Source: Dehalococcoidia bacterium
GTDB lineage: Bacteria; Chloroflexota; Dehalococcoidia; DSTF01; JACRBR01
Length of the DNA: 64,000 nucleotides
Reading direction: 5' to 3'
NCBI GenBank assembly: GCA_040902535.1
Contig: JBBDXD010000003.1
Location: forward strand, 1-64,000
The notes beneath the pieces were generated by a model that saw only the letters and a program-made list of their open reading frames with translations, did not search any database and was not told the DNA's origin. A program made the translations under genes and the position numbers. Positions 40,831-50,173 of the stretch are shown here, one piece after another (position 1 is the first letter of the stretch; every line of letters starts with the position of its first letter).

Positions 40831-40874
40831 TAGGAAAGAGGGCGGATTCCGGGCAAACCCTGATCCCTGGCGGC

Positions 40875-40902
40875 TTGACCCTCGAAGGCGCAACGCTATA
40901 AT
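40875..40902 (+). promoter_or_regulatory. Promoter of the RlpA-domain gene
   Basis: TTGACC (40875-40880), a 16-base spacer and a perfect TATAAT (40897-40902). Transcription would begin near 40909, giving a leader of about 80 bases. Confidence 0.65.
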
Positions 40903-40908
40903 CGCGGC

Positions 40909-40988
40909 GTTTTGTGCTTGGTGGCGCAAACCCCCGTCCGGCCCGCAAGGGCACCCGGACTCCGCCTCTAGCTGATTGGAGGAACTGT
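40909..40988 (+). promoter_or_regulatory. Structured 5' leader of the RlpA-domain gene
   Basis: The leader holds a hairpin with GTCCGG/CCGGAC outer arms, an inner CCC/GGG stem and a GCAA tetraloop, preceded by GGTGGCGCAAACCCCC. It ends at GGAGG. RlpA and resuscitation-factor genes in other bacteria are often under c-di-AMP riboswitches, but the ydaO consensus blocks are absent here. I cannot assign a class. Confidence 0.4.
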
Positions 40989-41870
40989 CTGAATAACAGA
41001 CGATTCTTTGCGGGCGCGCGCGCGGCCTTCATGCTCGCCGGGACGGCGACGGCCGTGAGCGTAGCGCTCCTAAACGATCGAAGGCTTTCACCGGCCTTCG
41101 CGGAGGCGGCTCCGGCGCCGCCCCGGACGTCCGTCGGCAACGGCGGGCTCGCCACGGCCTCGCTGCCGTCAGCGAAAACGTTCATCACTCGCCGGATTCT
41201 CATCGCGATGATGCTCGCGATGGGAGGCATGGCCGTCGCCGCTTCGATCCCCGCGGTGACGGCGTTCGCGACGAACCTCTGGCTCCCGTCGTCATCCGTG
41301 CAGACCGCGGGCGTGCAAGGTCCCTCGACCGAGCTGCGTGCGGCGGCGGGCGTCGGCGGCAACTGGGAGCGGTCCGTCGCATCGGCGGCAGCGCCCGTCG
41401 AGGGGTTGGGTGCGCTGGCGATTGCCGGCGCGCACGAACGCGATTACCAGGCGCTCGTCTCGGCGCTCAACCAGCTCGCCGAGGAGAAGGCAGCGGCGAC
41501 CGCCCGCGCGGCTGCCGCACCCCCGCTCGGGGCGTCGTTCAGCAGGAACGCCGCATCCGGCTACGCGGTGGGCACGGTGTTGAACGCCCGCATCACCATC
41601 TATGGCTGCGTCGGGCCCGGCGGCGGCTTCTGCGGCGGCATGGCCGGTGGCGGCCGCGTCTTCGAAGGCGCAGCAGCCTGCAGCTCCGACCTGCCCTTCG
41701 GCACGAAGGTGAAGATCCACGGCGACCCGACGGGCCGGGTCTACGAATGCCTGGACCGCGGCGCGCTGCACGCCACCTGGGTCGATGTCTACTTCTACAA
41801 CACGAGCGACGGGATCGCGTGGCAGAGCGCGCTCGGCGGCACCGTGGCGCGGGTGGAGATCGTGAACTAG
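40989..41870 (+). CDS. RlpA-like double-psi beta-barrel protein, membrane or secreted
   Basis: The product is about 293 residues. Two hydrophobic stretches lie near the N-terminus (AAFMLAGTATAVSVALL and RRILIAMMLAMGGMAVAASIPA), then an Ala-rich helical region, and finally an RlpA-type double-psi beta-barrel. The barrel has LNARITIYGCVGPGGGFC, AACSSDLPFGTKVKI and the conserved Asp in YECLDRGALHATWVDVYF. Such domains bind or cut peptidoglycan. The start is uncertain: the frame is open from GTG 40914, but GGAGG lies six bases before a CTG at 40989, and a later ATG at 41031 is also possible. The gene has its own TATAAT promoter and terminator. Confidence 0.8.
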   Translation: MNNRRFFAGARAAFMLAGTATAVSVALLNDRRLSPAFAEAAPAPPRTSVGNGGLATASLPSAKTFITRRILIAMMLAMGGMAVAASIPAVTAFATNLWLPSSSVQTAGVQGPSTELRAAAGVGGNWERSVASAAAPVEGLGALAIAGAHERDYQALVSALNQLAEEKAAATARAAAAPPLGASFSRNAASGYAVGTVLNARITIYGCVGPGGGFCGGMAGGGRVFEGAAACSSDLPFGTKVKIHGDPTGRVYECLDRGALHATWVDVYFYNTSDGIAWQSALGGTVARVEIVN

Positions 41871-41893
41871 GCGAACCACGTTCGCAGGGGCAA

Positions 41894-41929
41894 AGCAAAA
41901 GGCCGGACGTACGTGTCCGGCCCTTTGCT
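41894..41929. terminator. Terminator after the RlpA-domain gene
   Basis: AGCAAA/TTTGCT, a mismatch and GGCCGGAC/GTCCGGCC stack into a 14-bp stem with a six-base loop. Its symmetry makes it usable in both directions. Confidence 0.75.
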
Positions 41930-41952
41930 GTCCCTCGCTTCCAGGCGTCCCC

Positions 41953-42004
41953 TTGACACGGTGTGTGTCCCGTGATACATACACCAGTACGTCCCGTGGG
42001 ACAC
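41953..42004 (+). promoter_or_regulatory. Promoter and probable operator of the RHH-like regulator
   Basis: TTGACA (41953-41958), a 17-base spacer and TACATA (41976-41981). GTCCCGTG occurs twice: inside the spacer, and again after the -10, where it forms the palindrome GTCCC-GT-GGGAC (41991-42002). Paired sites overlapping the promoter fit autorepression by the gene product. Confidence 0.5.
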
Positions 42005-42024
42005 AACTAGCAAGGCGTACTCCC

Positions 42025-42366
42025 ATGTCAGAAGCCACGACCCTGACCGTCGAGCGCGTGCAACTGGGCGTCCGCATGGAAAGGCACATGGTCAAGGTCC
42101 TCAAGGGCCTCGCCGAGCTCGAAGGCATCACCCTCGGGCAACTGCTCGAGAAGATCGTCCTCCACTCCTTCGAGCCGGTGCCCGGCGACGAAGGCGAATC
42201 GTGCGCGAGCCCCCACGGCAAGCGCGCGCTCGCGGCGATCGGCGACCTCAAGCGGATCTATGGCATGGACTTTGACATGCACGCCTTCCGCCAGTTCCAG
42301 GAGGACCGCTCGCGCACCGAAACCGCGGACGCACCGTCCGACGCCGCCGCCACGATCGAAGAGTAG
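42025..42366 (+). CDS. Ribbon-helix-helix-like DNA-binding protein
   Basis: In this 113-residue protein, VERVQLGVRMERHMVKVLKGLAELEGITLGQLLEKIVLHSF (in pieces) fits a ribbon-helix-helix fold: a short strand (VQLGVRM), helix A (HMVKVLKGLAELEG) and helix B (TLGQLLEKIVLHSF). A further helical part, GKRALAAIGDLKRIYGMDFDMHAFRQFQ, and an acidic tail follow. Such proteins bind repeated operators as dimers of dimers. Repeated GTCCCGTG boxes at its own promoter suggest autoregulation. No toxin-like partner follows, so an antitoxin role is not supported. Confidence 0.6.
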   Translation: MSEATTLTVERVQLGVRMERHMVKVLKGLAELEGITLGQLLEKIVLHSFEPVPGDEGESCASPHGKRALAAIGDLKRIYGMDFDMHAFRQFQEDRSRTETADAPSDAAATIEE

Positions 42367-42392
42367 TTCGACGCCGACATCATCTGGGTATA

Positions 42393-42474
42393 GGGGCGCA
42401 CAGCGGTGCGCCCCGCACCGTGCATCAGCGACTGGGGCGCACAGCGCTGCGCCCTCACCTTGCATCAGCGGTCG
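42393..42474. repeat. Two 41-base tandem units of the GGGGCGCACAGC family
   Basis: Each unit carries a GGGGCGCACAGC-GTGCGCCC palindrome followed by a GCATCAGCG tail; the two copies start at 42393 and 42434. The palindrome is the same as at 2973-3000. Confidence 0.7.
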
Positions 42475-42925
42475 GCGGCGCTAGCTCGCACGCATCCCAC
42501 CCAAAGCTCTCGAACCACGGACCTCCAACACCGTTTTCGATCGCGCGCCTCACGTACGCCACGGTGTTCGGGGGAAGCGCCGTCCTCGCGCACCAACGAA
42601 GCTCGCCGCATTTCTCAGGCTCGGCGTTTCGCAGGTCACCCCGCCACCTCGCCGCCGTGACGAAGTAGTCGATGCGCTCGTCTTCCGCGCGGCGGTGCAT
42701 GACGCCGCCGATGCGCAATGCGTCCGCATCGAGTTCGATGCCTGCTTCTTCACGCGCCTCACGCACTGCCGCGTCGATGATTTGCTCGCCCGGCTCGACA
42801 TGCCCGGCGATGACGCTGTAGCTACCGTCCTCGTACCCGGTATTGGCGCGGAGCAGCAGCAGCACCTCGCCATCGCGGACCAGCACCACGTGTACGGCCA
42901 CGGGCATCGTGTGCCGGCGCGTCAT
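42455..42925 (-). CDS. Nudix hydrolase
   Basis: This 156-residue protein has a complete Nudix box, GHVEPGEQIIDAAVREAREEAGIEL, at residues 41-65 (the catalytic RE-x2-EE is present). LLRANTGYEDGSYSVIAGH before it and HRRAEDERIDYFVTAARWRGDLRNAEPEKCGELRW after it resemble the ADP-ribose/NTP pyrophosphatases of the MutT group. The substrate is unknown. The ATG overlaps the stop of the transglutaminase-like gene (ATGA), so the two genes form an operon. Its 3' end lies within the 41-base tandem repeats. Confidence 0.9.
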   Translation of the reverse strand: MTRRHTMPVAVHVVLVRDGEVLLLLRANTGYEDGSYSVIAGHVEPGEQIIDAAVREAREEAGIELDADALRIGGVMHRRAEDERIDYFVTAARWRGDLRNAEPEKCGELRWCARTALPPNTVAYVRRAIENGVGGPWFESFGWDACELAPPTADAR

Positions 42926-43824
42926 CTGCCGGCGAGCGGATTGGCGCCGGTCCCTGCGCCCTCTCGGTCGGCTTCGTCGATGCCGCGCAGCGCGTCGTCG
43001 CTCACCTGCACCTCCGGCGTCGTCGCGTAGAAGTGGCGCACGTCCCGCGCATCTCTGGTCGACGCGGCGAGCGAGATCGCCGCCATGCGATCGTAAATCG
43101 AGGGCCGATCGCCGACGCCCTCGAGCTGTTCGCGGATGATGCGGGCATCCCACGGCAACAGCTCGATCTTGTTCAGCGCGGCGACGTCCAGGCAGAGGTT
43201 GCCGCTAACGTACCACTCGCCCCACATGTCGCCGATCCCGAACGTATCCGGGTCTGCTTCACCCGAGCGGCACTTCTGCCACGCTTTCCCTGCGACCCAG
43301 AAGGCGCTCGCCGGCACATCGAGCGGGTCAAAGTCCGGCTTGATGATCCCGCGTTGCAACGCGTCGAGTTGCGCGTCGACCATGCGCCAGCGGCCCTCCT
43401 CAGCGTGCCAGTACTCGCACACCCAGTGGTCGACGTACCTTCCCGGCTCAAAGTACGCCGCGAAGCCACAGCGTGCGCGCGCCGGCACGCCCTTCAGCTT
43501 GAGAAACGCCGTGAGCAGCGTCGAAAAATGGCGGCAGTTCGCGAGCATGCGGTCGGCTGGCGCGCGAGGCTCCGTGATCGGCGCGTCGTCGAGCGTGCGG
43601 ATCCGCGCGAGCATCGCCTCCACGCCGTGCAGCCCTTCCTCCGGATAGCGCCCCGGCGGCGCCTCCACGTTGTACGCCTTCAGCCACGCGCGATGGATCA
43701 GCACGCCCTGCACGATGTTCACGAGCGGGATCATGAGGTCCGGCAGCGACGCGGCATCGACGCTTTCGAGGCGCGTAAAGTGCCCGGGCGCGGTGTAATA
43801 CGCAAGTTCTTCGGCGTCGGTCAT
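42922..43824 (-). CDS. Transglutaminase-like cysteine hydrolase
   Basis: In this 300-residue protein the catalytic triad of the transglutaminase/papain-like fold is visible: Cys97 in LANCRHFSTLLTAFLKLKGVPARARCGFA, His133 in YVDHWVCEYW and Asp150 in GRWRMVDAQLD. There is no signal peptide, so it acts in the cytoplasm, perhaps as a peptidase or amidase. The start at MTDAEELAYYTAPGHFTRLE is chosen because family similarity begins there. It is coupled to the downstream Nudix gene. Confidence 0.82.
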   Translation of the reverse strand: MTDAEELAYYTAPGHFTRLESVDAASLPDLMIPLVNIVQGVLIHRAWLKAYNVEAPPGRYPEEGLHGVEAMLARIRTLDDAPITEPRAPADRMLANCRHFSTLLTAFLKLKGVPARARCGFAAYFEPGRYVDHWVCEYWHAEEGRWRMVDAQLDALQRGIIKPDFDPLDVPASAFWVAGKAWQKCRSGEADPDTFGIGDMWGEWYVSGNLCLDVAALNKIELLPWDARIIREQLEGVGDRPSIYDRMAAISLAASTRDARDVRHFYATTPEVQVSDDALRGIDEADREGAGTGANPLAGR

Positions 43825-43885
43825 AGCACGAGGCTGCACGTTTTCGCCGCTGCTGACAAGTGGGCGCGCGCTATGCTTCCGCGCG

Positions 43886-44641
43886 ATGTCGAAGACTCCC
43901 GCCAGACGCACGCCAGCAGCGAGACAGCACCCAAACGTCGCGCGCATTCCGGAGATCGTCGGGCGCCTGCAGGACGCGTATGGCGTGCCCGAGTGGCGTC
44001 CGCACCATGACCCGACGGCCGAACTGGTGCTGACGATCCTCTCGCAGAACACGTCGGACGCCAACTCCGGCCGCGCGTTCGTGCGGCTGCTCGAAGCGTT
44101 TCCGACGTGGGAGGCCGTCGCCGAGGCGCCGCTGCCCGACGTGATCGCTGCCATCCAGCCGGGCGGCCTCGCGCCGACGAAAGCGCCCCGCATCCAGGCC
44201 GCCCTGCGCGATCTGCAGCGCCGCGCCGGCGGCTTCGACCTGTCGTTCCTCTCAGACCTGCCGCTCGAGGAAGCGCGCGCGTGGCTGCGCGAACTGCACG
44301 GCGTCGGCCCGAAGACCGTCGCGTGCGTGCTGCTGTTCTCGCTCGGCATGCCCGCCATGCCCGTCGATACGCACGTCTTCCGCGTCGCGAGCCGCCTGGC
44401 GCTGATCCCCGCGCGCGTCGGCAACGCCGCCATGACCGCCGAAAAAGCGCACGATCTGCTCGAGTCGATGGTGCCGCCGGAAGACTTCTACGCCTTCCAC
44501 ATCGGCCTCATCAAGCACGGCCGCCGCACCTGCACCGCCCAGCGCCCCCGCTGCCCCGACTGCGTGCTGGTCGACCTCTGCCCGAGCGCCACGAAGTTTC
44601 ACCCTGAGTTGAAGCAGCGCCTGCCCCGCAAGACGACATAA
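43886..44641 (+). CDS. Endonuclease III-like DNA glycosylase
   Basis: This 251-residue HhH-GPD glycosylase removes oxidised pyrimidines and cuts the strand. The helix-hairpin-helix with catalytic Lys143 is LHGVGPKTVACVL, Asp161 is in MPVDTHVFRVASRL, and a [4Fe-4S] loop C-x6-C-x2-C-x5-C occupies 216-232. N-terminal ELVLTILSQNTSDANS is typical. Compared with E. coli Nth it is about 40 residues longer, mainly at the N-terminus. A TATGCT eight bases before the ATG may be the -10. It is divergent from the transglutaminase-like gene. Confidence 0.9.
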   Translation: MSKTPARRTPAARQHPNVARIPEIVGRLQDAYGVPEWRPHHDPTAELVLTILSQNTSDANSGRAFVRLLEAFPTWEAVAEAPLPDVIAAIQPGGLAPTKAPRIQAALRDLQRRAGGFDLSFLSDLPLEEARAWLRELHGVGPKTVACVLLFSLGMPAMPVDTHVFRVASRLALIPARVGNAAMTAEKAHDLLESMVPPEDFYAFHIGLIKHGRRTCTAQRPRCPDCVLVDLCPSATKFHPELKQRLPRKTT

Positions 44642-44710
44642 CTCGCGGATCTCCCACCCCGCACATCGGACTCCCGGCGATTCTCCATAACGATGTGTTG
44701 CGTATGCTTG

Positions 44711-44751
44711 CGCCCGGCAGTGCGTCGAGAACAACGACGCACTGCCGGGCG
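44711..44751. terminator. Perfect 17-bp hairpin between convergent genes
   Basis: CGCCCGGCAGTGCGTCG and its exact complement flank a seven-base loop. It lies between the convergent stops of the endonuclease III and nucleotidyltransferase genes, so it should terminate both. There is no U-tract on either side. Confidence 0.75.
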
Positions 44752-44760
44752 TGTGCACGC

Positions 44761-45429
44761 TCAGCGGGAAAGCTCCGCCTGCCACGGATGACCGAGGAGG
44801 GCGATCGCGTTGCTCAGCCAGCCACGCTGTTGCGCCGACAGTAGCGGAAGCGCCCTCGCGAAGTCGAGCTTGTCACGGCGCCGCAGGTCGCGCGACTTGA
44901 AGAACAGCAGGACTTCAGGCGCGACGACGGGCACGCCCCACGCAGACTCCTGGATGGCGTCGCGCACCGGGAACGTGATGCGCGGCTCACGCGAGAGGAT
45001 CCAGTCGTCGCCGGAGCGGTCGTCGATCTGGAACTCGACTATGAAGCCCTGCTCCATCTTCGCGATGCCGTCGCTAGGGAGCGCTTCGCCGGTGTCAGGC
45101 CGCGCGTGGATGTGCGCGGGCGGCTCGAGCCGGGCGCCATCCCAGGGATCGGCGTTGTCTTCGCCGACGCTCGGCCCGTGCGGGAGCAACTGCCAGCCAC
45201 GCAGGTGTTCGAACAGCGCCTGCTGGTCCGTCGCGAACACCGAGATATCGACGTCGCCGTGCTCGCGGGTGGTGCGGTTCAGCCAGGCGTCGATGGCCCA
45301 GCCGCCGCAGAGCGCCCAGGTCGCCGGGAACGATGCCATGACATCCGCGAAGTGCGCTACCGGCTCGGGGGCGCGATGCGCCCGTGGGTGTGTTTCAGGT
45401 AGAGACAAGGAGTGCTCCTCATATGGCAC
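44761..45429 (-). CDS. Nucleotidyltransferase-like protein
   Basis: The 222-residue protein has the nucleotidyltransferase signature GG-W-x-D-(V)-D: ALCGGWAIDAWLNRTTREHGDVDISVF. The two aspartates would bind metal. The overall shape resembles lincosamide/aminoglycoside nucleotidyltransferase-like (LinB/ANT-type) proteins, which modify small hydroxyl compounds, but such proteins also occur without resistance functions. FKSRDLRRRDKLDFARAL at the end is typical. The start is GTG, without a strong ribosome-binding site. It faces away from the sulfate operon. Confidence 0.7.
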   Translation of the reverse strand: MPYEEHSLSLPETHPRAHRAPEPVAHFADVMASFPATWALCGGWAIDAWLNRTTREHGDVDISVFATDQQALFEHLRGWQLLPHGPSVGEDNADPWDGARLEPPAHIHARPDTGEALPSDGIAKMEQGFIVEFQIDDRSGDDWILSREPRITFPVRDAIQESAWGVPVVAPEVLLFFKSRDLRRRDKLDFARALPLLSAQQRGWLSNAIALLGHPWQAELSR

Positions 45430-45582
45430 GCATCCGCCAGCACCGAAACCGGCACTGCGGACGCGCTGTGCGATTCGACGGTCGGGTAGGAGCGCACCCG
45501 GCGTCGAGCGGAGTCGCCTTGGCTAGGCCGCTCGAACCTCGGGGCGCATGCGGAGAGTTGTTCTGCTCACGATGGCCTCCTT

Positions 45583-45605
45583 TAGAATCGAACATGGCGA
45601 TTCTA
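45583..45605. promoter_or_regulatory. Inverted repeat upstream of the sulfate operon promoter
   Basis: TAGAATCG and CGATTCTA flank seven bases. It lies about 25 bases upstream of the -35 of the sulfite reductase promoter and could bind a dimeric regulator such as a CysB- or Rrf2-like protein. No regulator gene adjoins it. Confidence 0.4.
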
Positions 45606-45629
45606 GCAGGCTGTGCGCCGCCTGTCGCC

Positions 45630-45658
45630 TTGACTCGCCCCGTAGCCGGATCGATAAT
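45630..45658 (+). promoter_or_regulatory. Promoter of the sulfate assimilation operon
   Basis: TTGACT (45630-45635), a 17-base spacer and GATAAT (45653-45658); transcription would start near 45665, about 50 bases before the sulfite reductase ATG. Confidence 0.65.
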
Positions 45659-45715
45659 GATGACTAAATCGATTGACTTTCCGCAGTTCGATTTTCCCAC
45701 CCCCGGAGGCCCACC

Positions 45716-47491
<1,776 letters not shown>

Positions 47492-47519
47492 CGACGGCGC
47501 GCTACGTGGCGAGAGGTTC

Positions 47520-48272
47520 ATGACGCGGCAAACGGTCGGCGACGACATCTACGAGCAGCTCAAGCTTCACTCGAACACGCTCGATGACGCGTCGCCCCAG
47601 GAGATCCTCCAGTGGGCGGCGCGCGAATATCAGCCCGGGCTCGCGCTCGCCTGCAGCTTCGGCGGGCCGTCCGGGATGGTGCTGCTCGACATGGTCATGC
47701 AGATCGACCGCGCCGTCGAAGTGTTCTACCTCGACACGGACTTCCTCTTCCCGGAGACCTACAGCCTGCGCGATGCCGCGGCCGCGAAGTACGACTTCAA
47801 ACCGGTCGGCTACATGTCGCTGCTGACGCCCGACCAGCAAGCGCGGAAGCACGGCGATGCGCTCTGGGCGCGTGATCCCGACGCCTGCTGCGCGATCCGC
47901 AAGGTGGAGCCGAACCGCCGCGCGCTCGAGGGCAAGACCGCGTGGATCAGCGGCATTCGCCGCGACCAGACGAAAGAGCGCAACGATGTCGATATCGTCC
48001 AGTGGGACGAGAAGTTTGGCCTGGTCAAGATCAACCCGCTCTCTTCGTGGTCGGAGTCGCAGGTCTGGAAGTACATCATCGACAACCGCGTGCCGTACAA
48101 CGAACTGCACGATCGCAATTACCCGAGCATCGGCTGCACGCACTGCACGAAGGCCGTGCGCCCCGGCGATGATCCGCGCAGCGGCCGCTGGCAGGGCTTC
48201 GACAAGACGGAGTGCGGCCTGCACGTCGCCGATGGCGATCCCGCCGCGCAGGCCGCGCAGGCCGTCGAGTAG
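47520..48272 (+). CDS. cysH: Adenylylsulfate (APS) reductase, iron-sulfur type
   Basis: The 250-residue enzyme reduces APS to sulfite and AMP with thioredoxin or a similar donor. It has the PP-motif region [18 protein letters not shown], a Cys pair at 123-124 ([11 protein letters not shown]) and C206-x2-C209 ([10 protein letters not shown]), which together hold the [4Fe-4S] cluster, and the catalytic C232 in KTECGLH. The paired cysteines are diagnostic for APS-type rather than PAPS-type enzymes. The ATG is placed 29 bases after the sulfite reductase stop; only a short GAGAGG precedes it. Confidence 0.93.
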   Translation: MTRQTVGDDIYEQLKLHSNTLDDASPQEILQWAAREYQPGLALACSFGGPSGMVLLDMVMQIDRAVEVFYLDTDFLFPETYSLRDAAAAKYDFKPVGYMSLLTPDQQARKHGDALWARDPDACCAIRKVEPNRRALEGKTAWISGIRRDQTKERNDVDIVQWDEKFGLVKINPLSSWSESQVWKYIIDNRVPYNELHDRNYPSIGCTHCTKAVRPGDDPRSGRWQGFDKTECGLHVADGDPAAQAAQAVE

Positions 48273-48397
48273 CGCCCGCCGCGCGTCGCGGCACGGCCAC
48301 CACGTTGAGGATTGACCCGCTCAGGGCGCGCCCGGGCGGGTTTGATTTGGGGACAACGAAGTCCCGCTACATCGATTGGATCAGGAGGAAATTGAGG

Positions 48398-48946
48398 TTG
48401 GAGCAGCAGGGATTCACGGTCTGGTTTACCGGACTTTCCGGCGCCGGCAAGACGACCATCGCGGACGCTATCGAGCCGATCCTGCGCGAGCGCGGCATCA
48501 CAAAGCTCGAAAAGCTGGACGGCGATGTCGTCCGCACGCACCTGAGTAAGGGGCTCGGGTTCAGCAAGGAAGACCGCGACACGAACATCCGCCGCATCGG
48601 CTGGGTCGCCGAAGTGCTGACGCGCAACGGCGTCTGCGTGCTCGCGTCGGCGATCTCGCCTTACCGCGAGATCCGCGATGAGGTGCGCGCCAACGTCGGC
48701 AACTTCGCCGAGGTCTACGTCAAGTGCTCGATCGAAGAGCTGACGCGCCGCGACGTCAAGGGCCTCTACGAAAGAGCGCTCAAGGGCGAGATCGCGAACT
48801 TCACGGGCGTCAGCGACCCCTACGAGCACCCGCTCAATCCCGACGTCATGGTCGACTCAGAGACCGAAGACCTGGACGAAAGCGTCGCCAAGGTGCTGGC
48901 AAGGCTCGAAGAGCTTGGCTTCGTGCCGGTCGGCGCCACCGCGTAA
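48398..48946 (+). CDS. cysC: Adenylylsulfate kinase
   Basis: The 182-residue P-loop kinase phosphorylates APS to PAPS. The start TTG-GAG-CAG-CAG gives [20 protein letters not shown], a standard CysC opening, with AGGAGG nine bases upstream. Walker A is [40 protein letters not shown] contains the conserved GFS and arginine residues, and [15 protein letters not shown] follows. The mobile lid region [16 protein letters not shown] is present. A longer in-frame extension upstream is not supported. With an APS-type reductase in the operon, PAPS is more likely needed for sulfonation than for reduction. Confidence 0.92.
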   Translation: MEQQGFTVWFTGLSGAGKTTIADAIEPILRERGITKLEKLDGDVVRTHLSKGLGFSKEDRDTNIRRIGWVAEVLTRNGVCVLASAISPYREIRDEVRANVGNFAEVYVKCSIEELTRRDVKGLYERALKGEIANFTGVSDPYEHPLNPDVMVDSETEDLDESVAKVLARLEELGFVPVGATA

Positions 48947-48997
48947 GACACCAGTAGCCGCGCGATCCTTCGCGCGAGGACGGAGCGCTGCACACAC

Positions 48998-50173
48998 ATG
49001 GCTGATGGAGTGGAACAGGGATTGATCGCACCGCACGGCGGCAAGCTCAACCCGAGAGAAGTACAGGGCGCCGCCGCGCGCGCGCTCGAAGAAAAAGCGC
49101 AGTCGCTGCCGAAGCGCGTGCTCAACTCGCGCGAGACATCGGACCTGGAACTGCTGGCGAGCGGCGGCTTCAGCCCGCTCGATGGCTTCATGACGCAGGC
49201 GCAGTACAAGAGCGTCGTCGATAGCATGCATCTGCCCGGCGGACTGCCGTGGTCCATCCCGGTGACGCTCAGCGTCTCGAAGGAGCAGGCGAACACGATC
49301 AAGGACGAACTCGCGCTCACCGACGCCGCCGGCGATGCGCTGGCGGTGCTCACCGTCGAGGACACGTACGAGTACGACCGGCAGCACGAGGCGCAGTCCG
49401 TCTACCGCACGACCGAAGAAGCGCACCCCGGCGTTGCCGCCGTCTACGCCCAGGATGACGTGCTCGTCGGCGGCTCCGTTCAGGTCTTCCGCCGTCCCGC
49501 GAACCCGACGTTCCCGCAGTACCGCCTCGACCCTGCCCGGACCCGCGCCGCTTTCGTAGAGCGCGGCTGGAAGAAGGTCGTCGGGTTCCAGACGCGCAAT
49601 CCCGTACACCGCGCCCACGAGTACATCCAGAAGTGCGCGCTGGAGATCACCGACGGCCTGCTGCTGCACCCGCTCGTCGGCGACACGAAAAGCGACGACA
49701 TCCCGGCTGAAGTGCGCATGGAGTGCTACACCGTCCTCCTCGACAACTACTACCCGAAGGACCGCGTCCTGCTGTCCGTGCTGCCCGCCGCGATGCGCTA
49801 CGCCGGCCCGCGCGAGGCGATCTTCCACGCGATCATGCGCAAGAATTACGGCTGCTCGCACTTCATCGTCGGGCGCGATCACGCCGGCGTCGGCAACTAT
49901 TACGGCACCTACGACGCACAGCTAATCTTCAGCGAGTTCGATGCCCAGGCGCTCGGCATCACGCCGCTCTTCTTCGAGCACACGTTCTTCTGCAAGGCGT
50001 GCGAGGGCATGGCGTCGAGCAAGACCTGCCCGCACGGCGCCGATGAGCGCGTGTCATTGTCCGGCACCCAGGTGCGCGAGTTCCTGTCGAAGGGCGTCGA
50101 GCCGCCGCACGAATTCTCGCGGCCCGAGGTCGCGCGCGTGCTGATCGCCGCGGAGCGGGCGAAGGTCGGCTGA
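48998..50173 (+). CDS. sat: ATP sulfurylase (sulfate adenylyltransferase)
   Basis: The 391-residue enzyme makes APS from ATP and sulfate. It has [19 protein letters not shown] with the QxRN and HxxH motifs, [43 protein letters not shown] and a C-terminal cysteine set ([16 protein letters not shown]) that binds zinc in related enzymes. It is the homo-oligomeric Sat type rather than CysDN. The last bases overlap the membrane-protein gene (TGATG), so the two are coupled. The start ATG 48998 has only a distant purine-rich stretch; a second ATG lies five bases later, out of frame. Confidence 0.94.
   Translation: MADGVEQGLIAPHGGKLNPREVQGAAARALEEKAQSLPKRVLNSRETSDLELLASGGFSPLDGFMTQAQYKSVVDSMHLPGGLPWSIPVTLSVSKEQANTIKDELALTDAAGDALAVLTVEDTYEYDRQHEAQSVYRTTEEAHPGVAAVYAQDDVLVGGSVQVFRRPANPTFPQYRLDPARTRAAFVERGWKKVVGFQTRNPVHRAHEYIQKCALEITDGLLLHPLVGDTKSDDIPAEVRMECYTVLLDNYYPKDRVLLSVLPAAMRYAGPREAIFHAIMRKNYGCSHFIVGRDHAGVGNYYGTYDAQLIFSEFDAQALGITPLFFEHTFFCKACEGMASSKTCPHGADERVSLSGTQVREFLSKGVEPPHEFSRPEVARVLIAAERAKVG

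Noticed and set aside
40909-40988. c-di-AMP or c-di-GMP riboswitch before the RlpA-domain gene
   Set aside because: The ydaO blocks GGGGAACC, GGGTGAATC and CCCGTCAGCTAACC are absent, and the GEMM pattern does not fit either.
40754-41362. A 202-codon minus-strand frame across the RlpA gene start
   Set aside because: Antisense to the RlpA promoter and N-terminus, no family similarity, low-complexity Ala/Pro content.
42025-42366. Antitoxin of a toxin-antitoxin pair
   Set aside because: No toxin-like frame lies on the same strand nearby; the next gene is a Nudix hydrolase on the other strand.
44761-45429. Antibiotic resistance nucleotidyltransferase
   Set aside because: Only the general GGW-x-D-x-D fold signature is visible; similarity is too weak to claim resistance.
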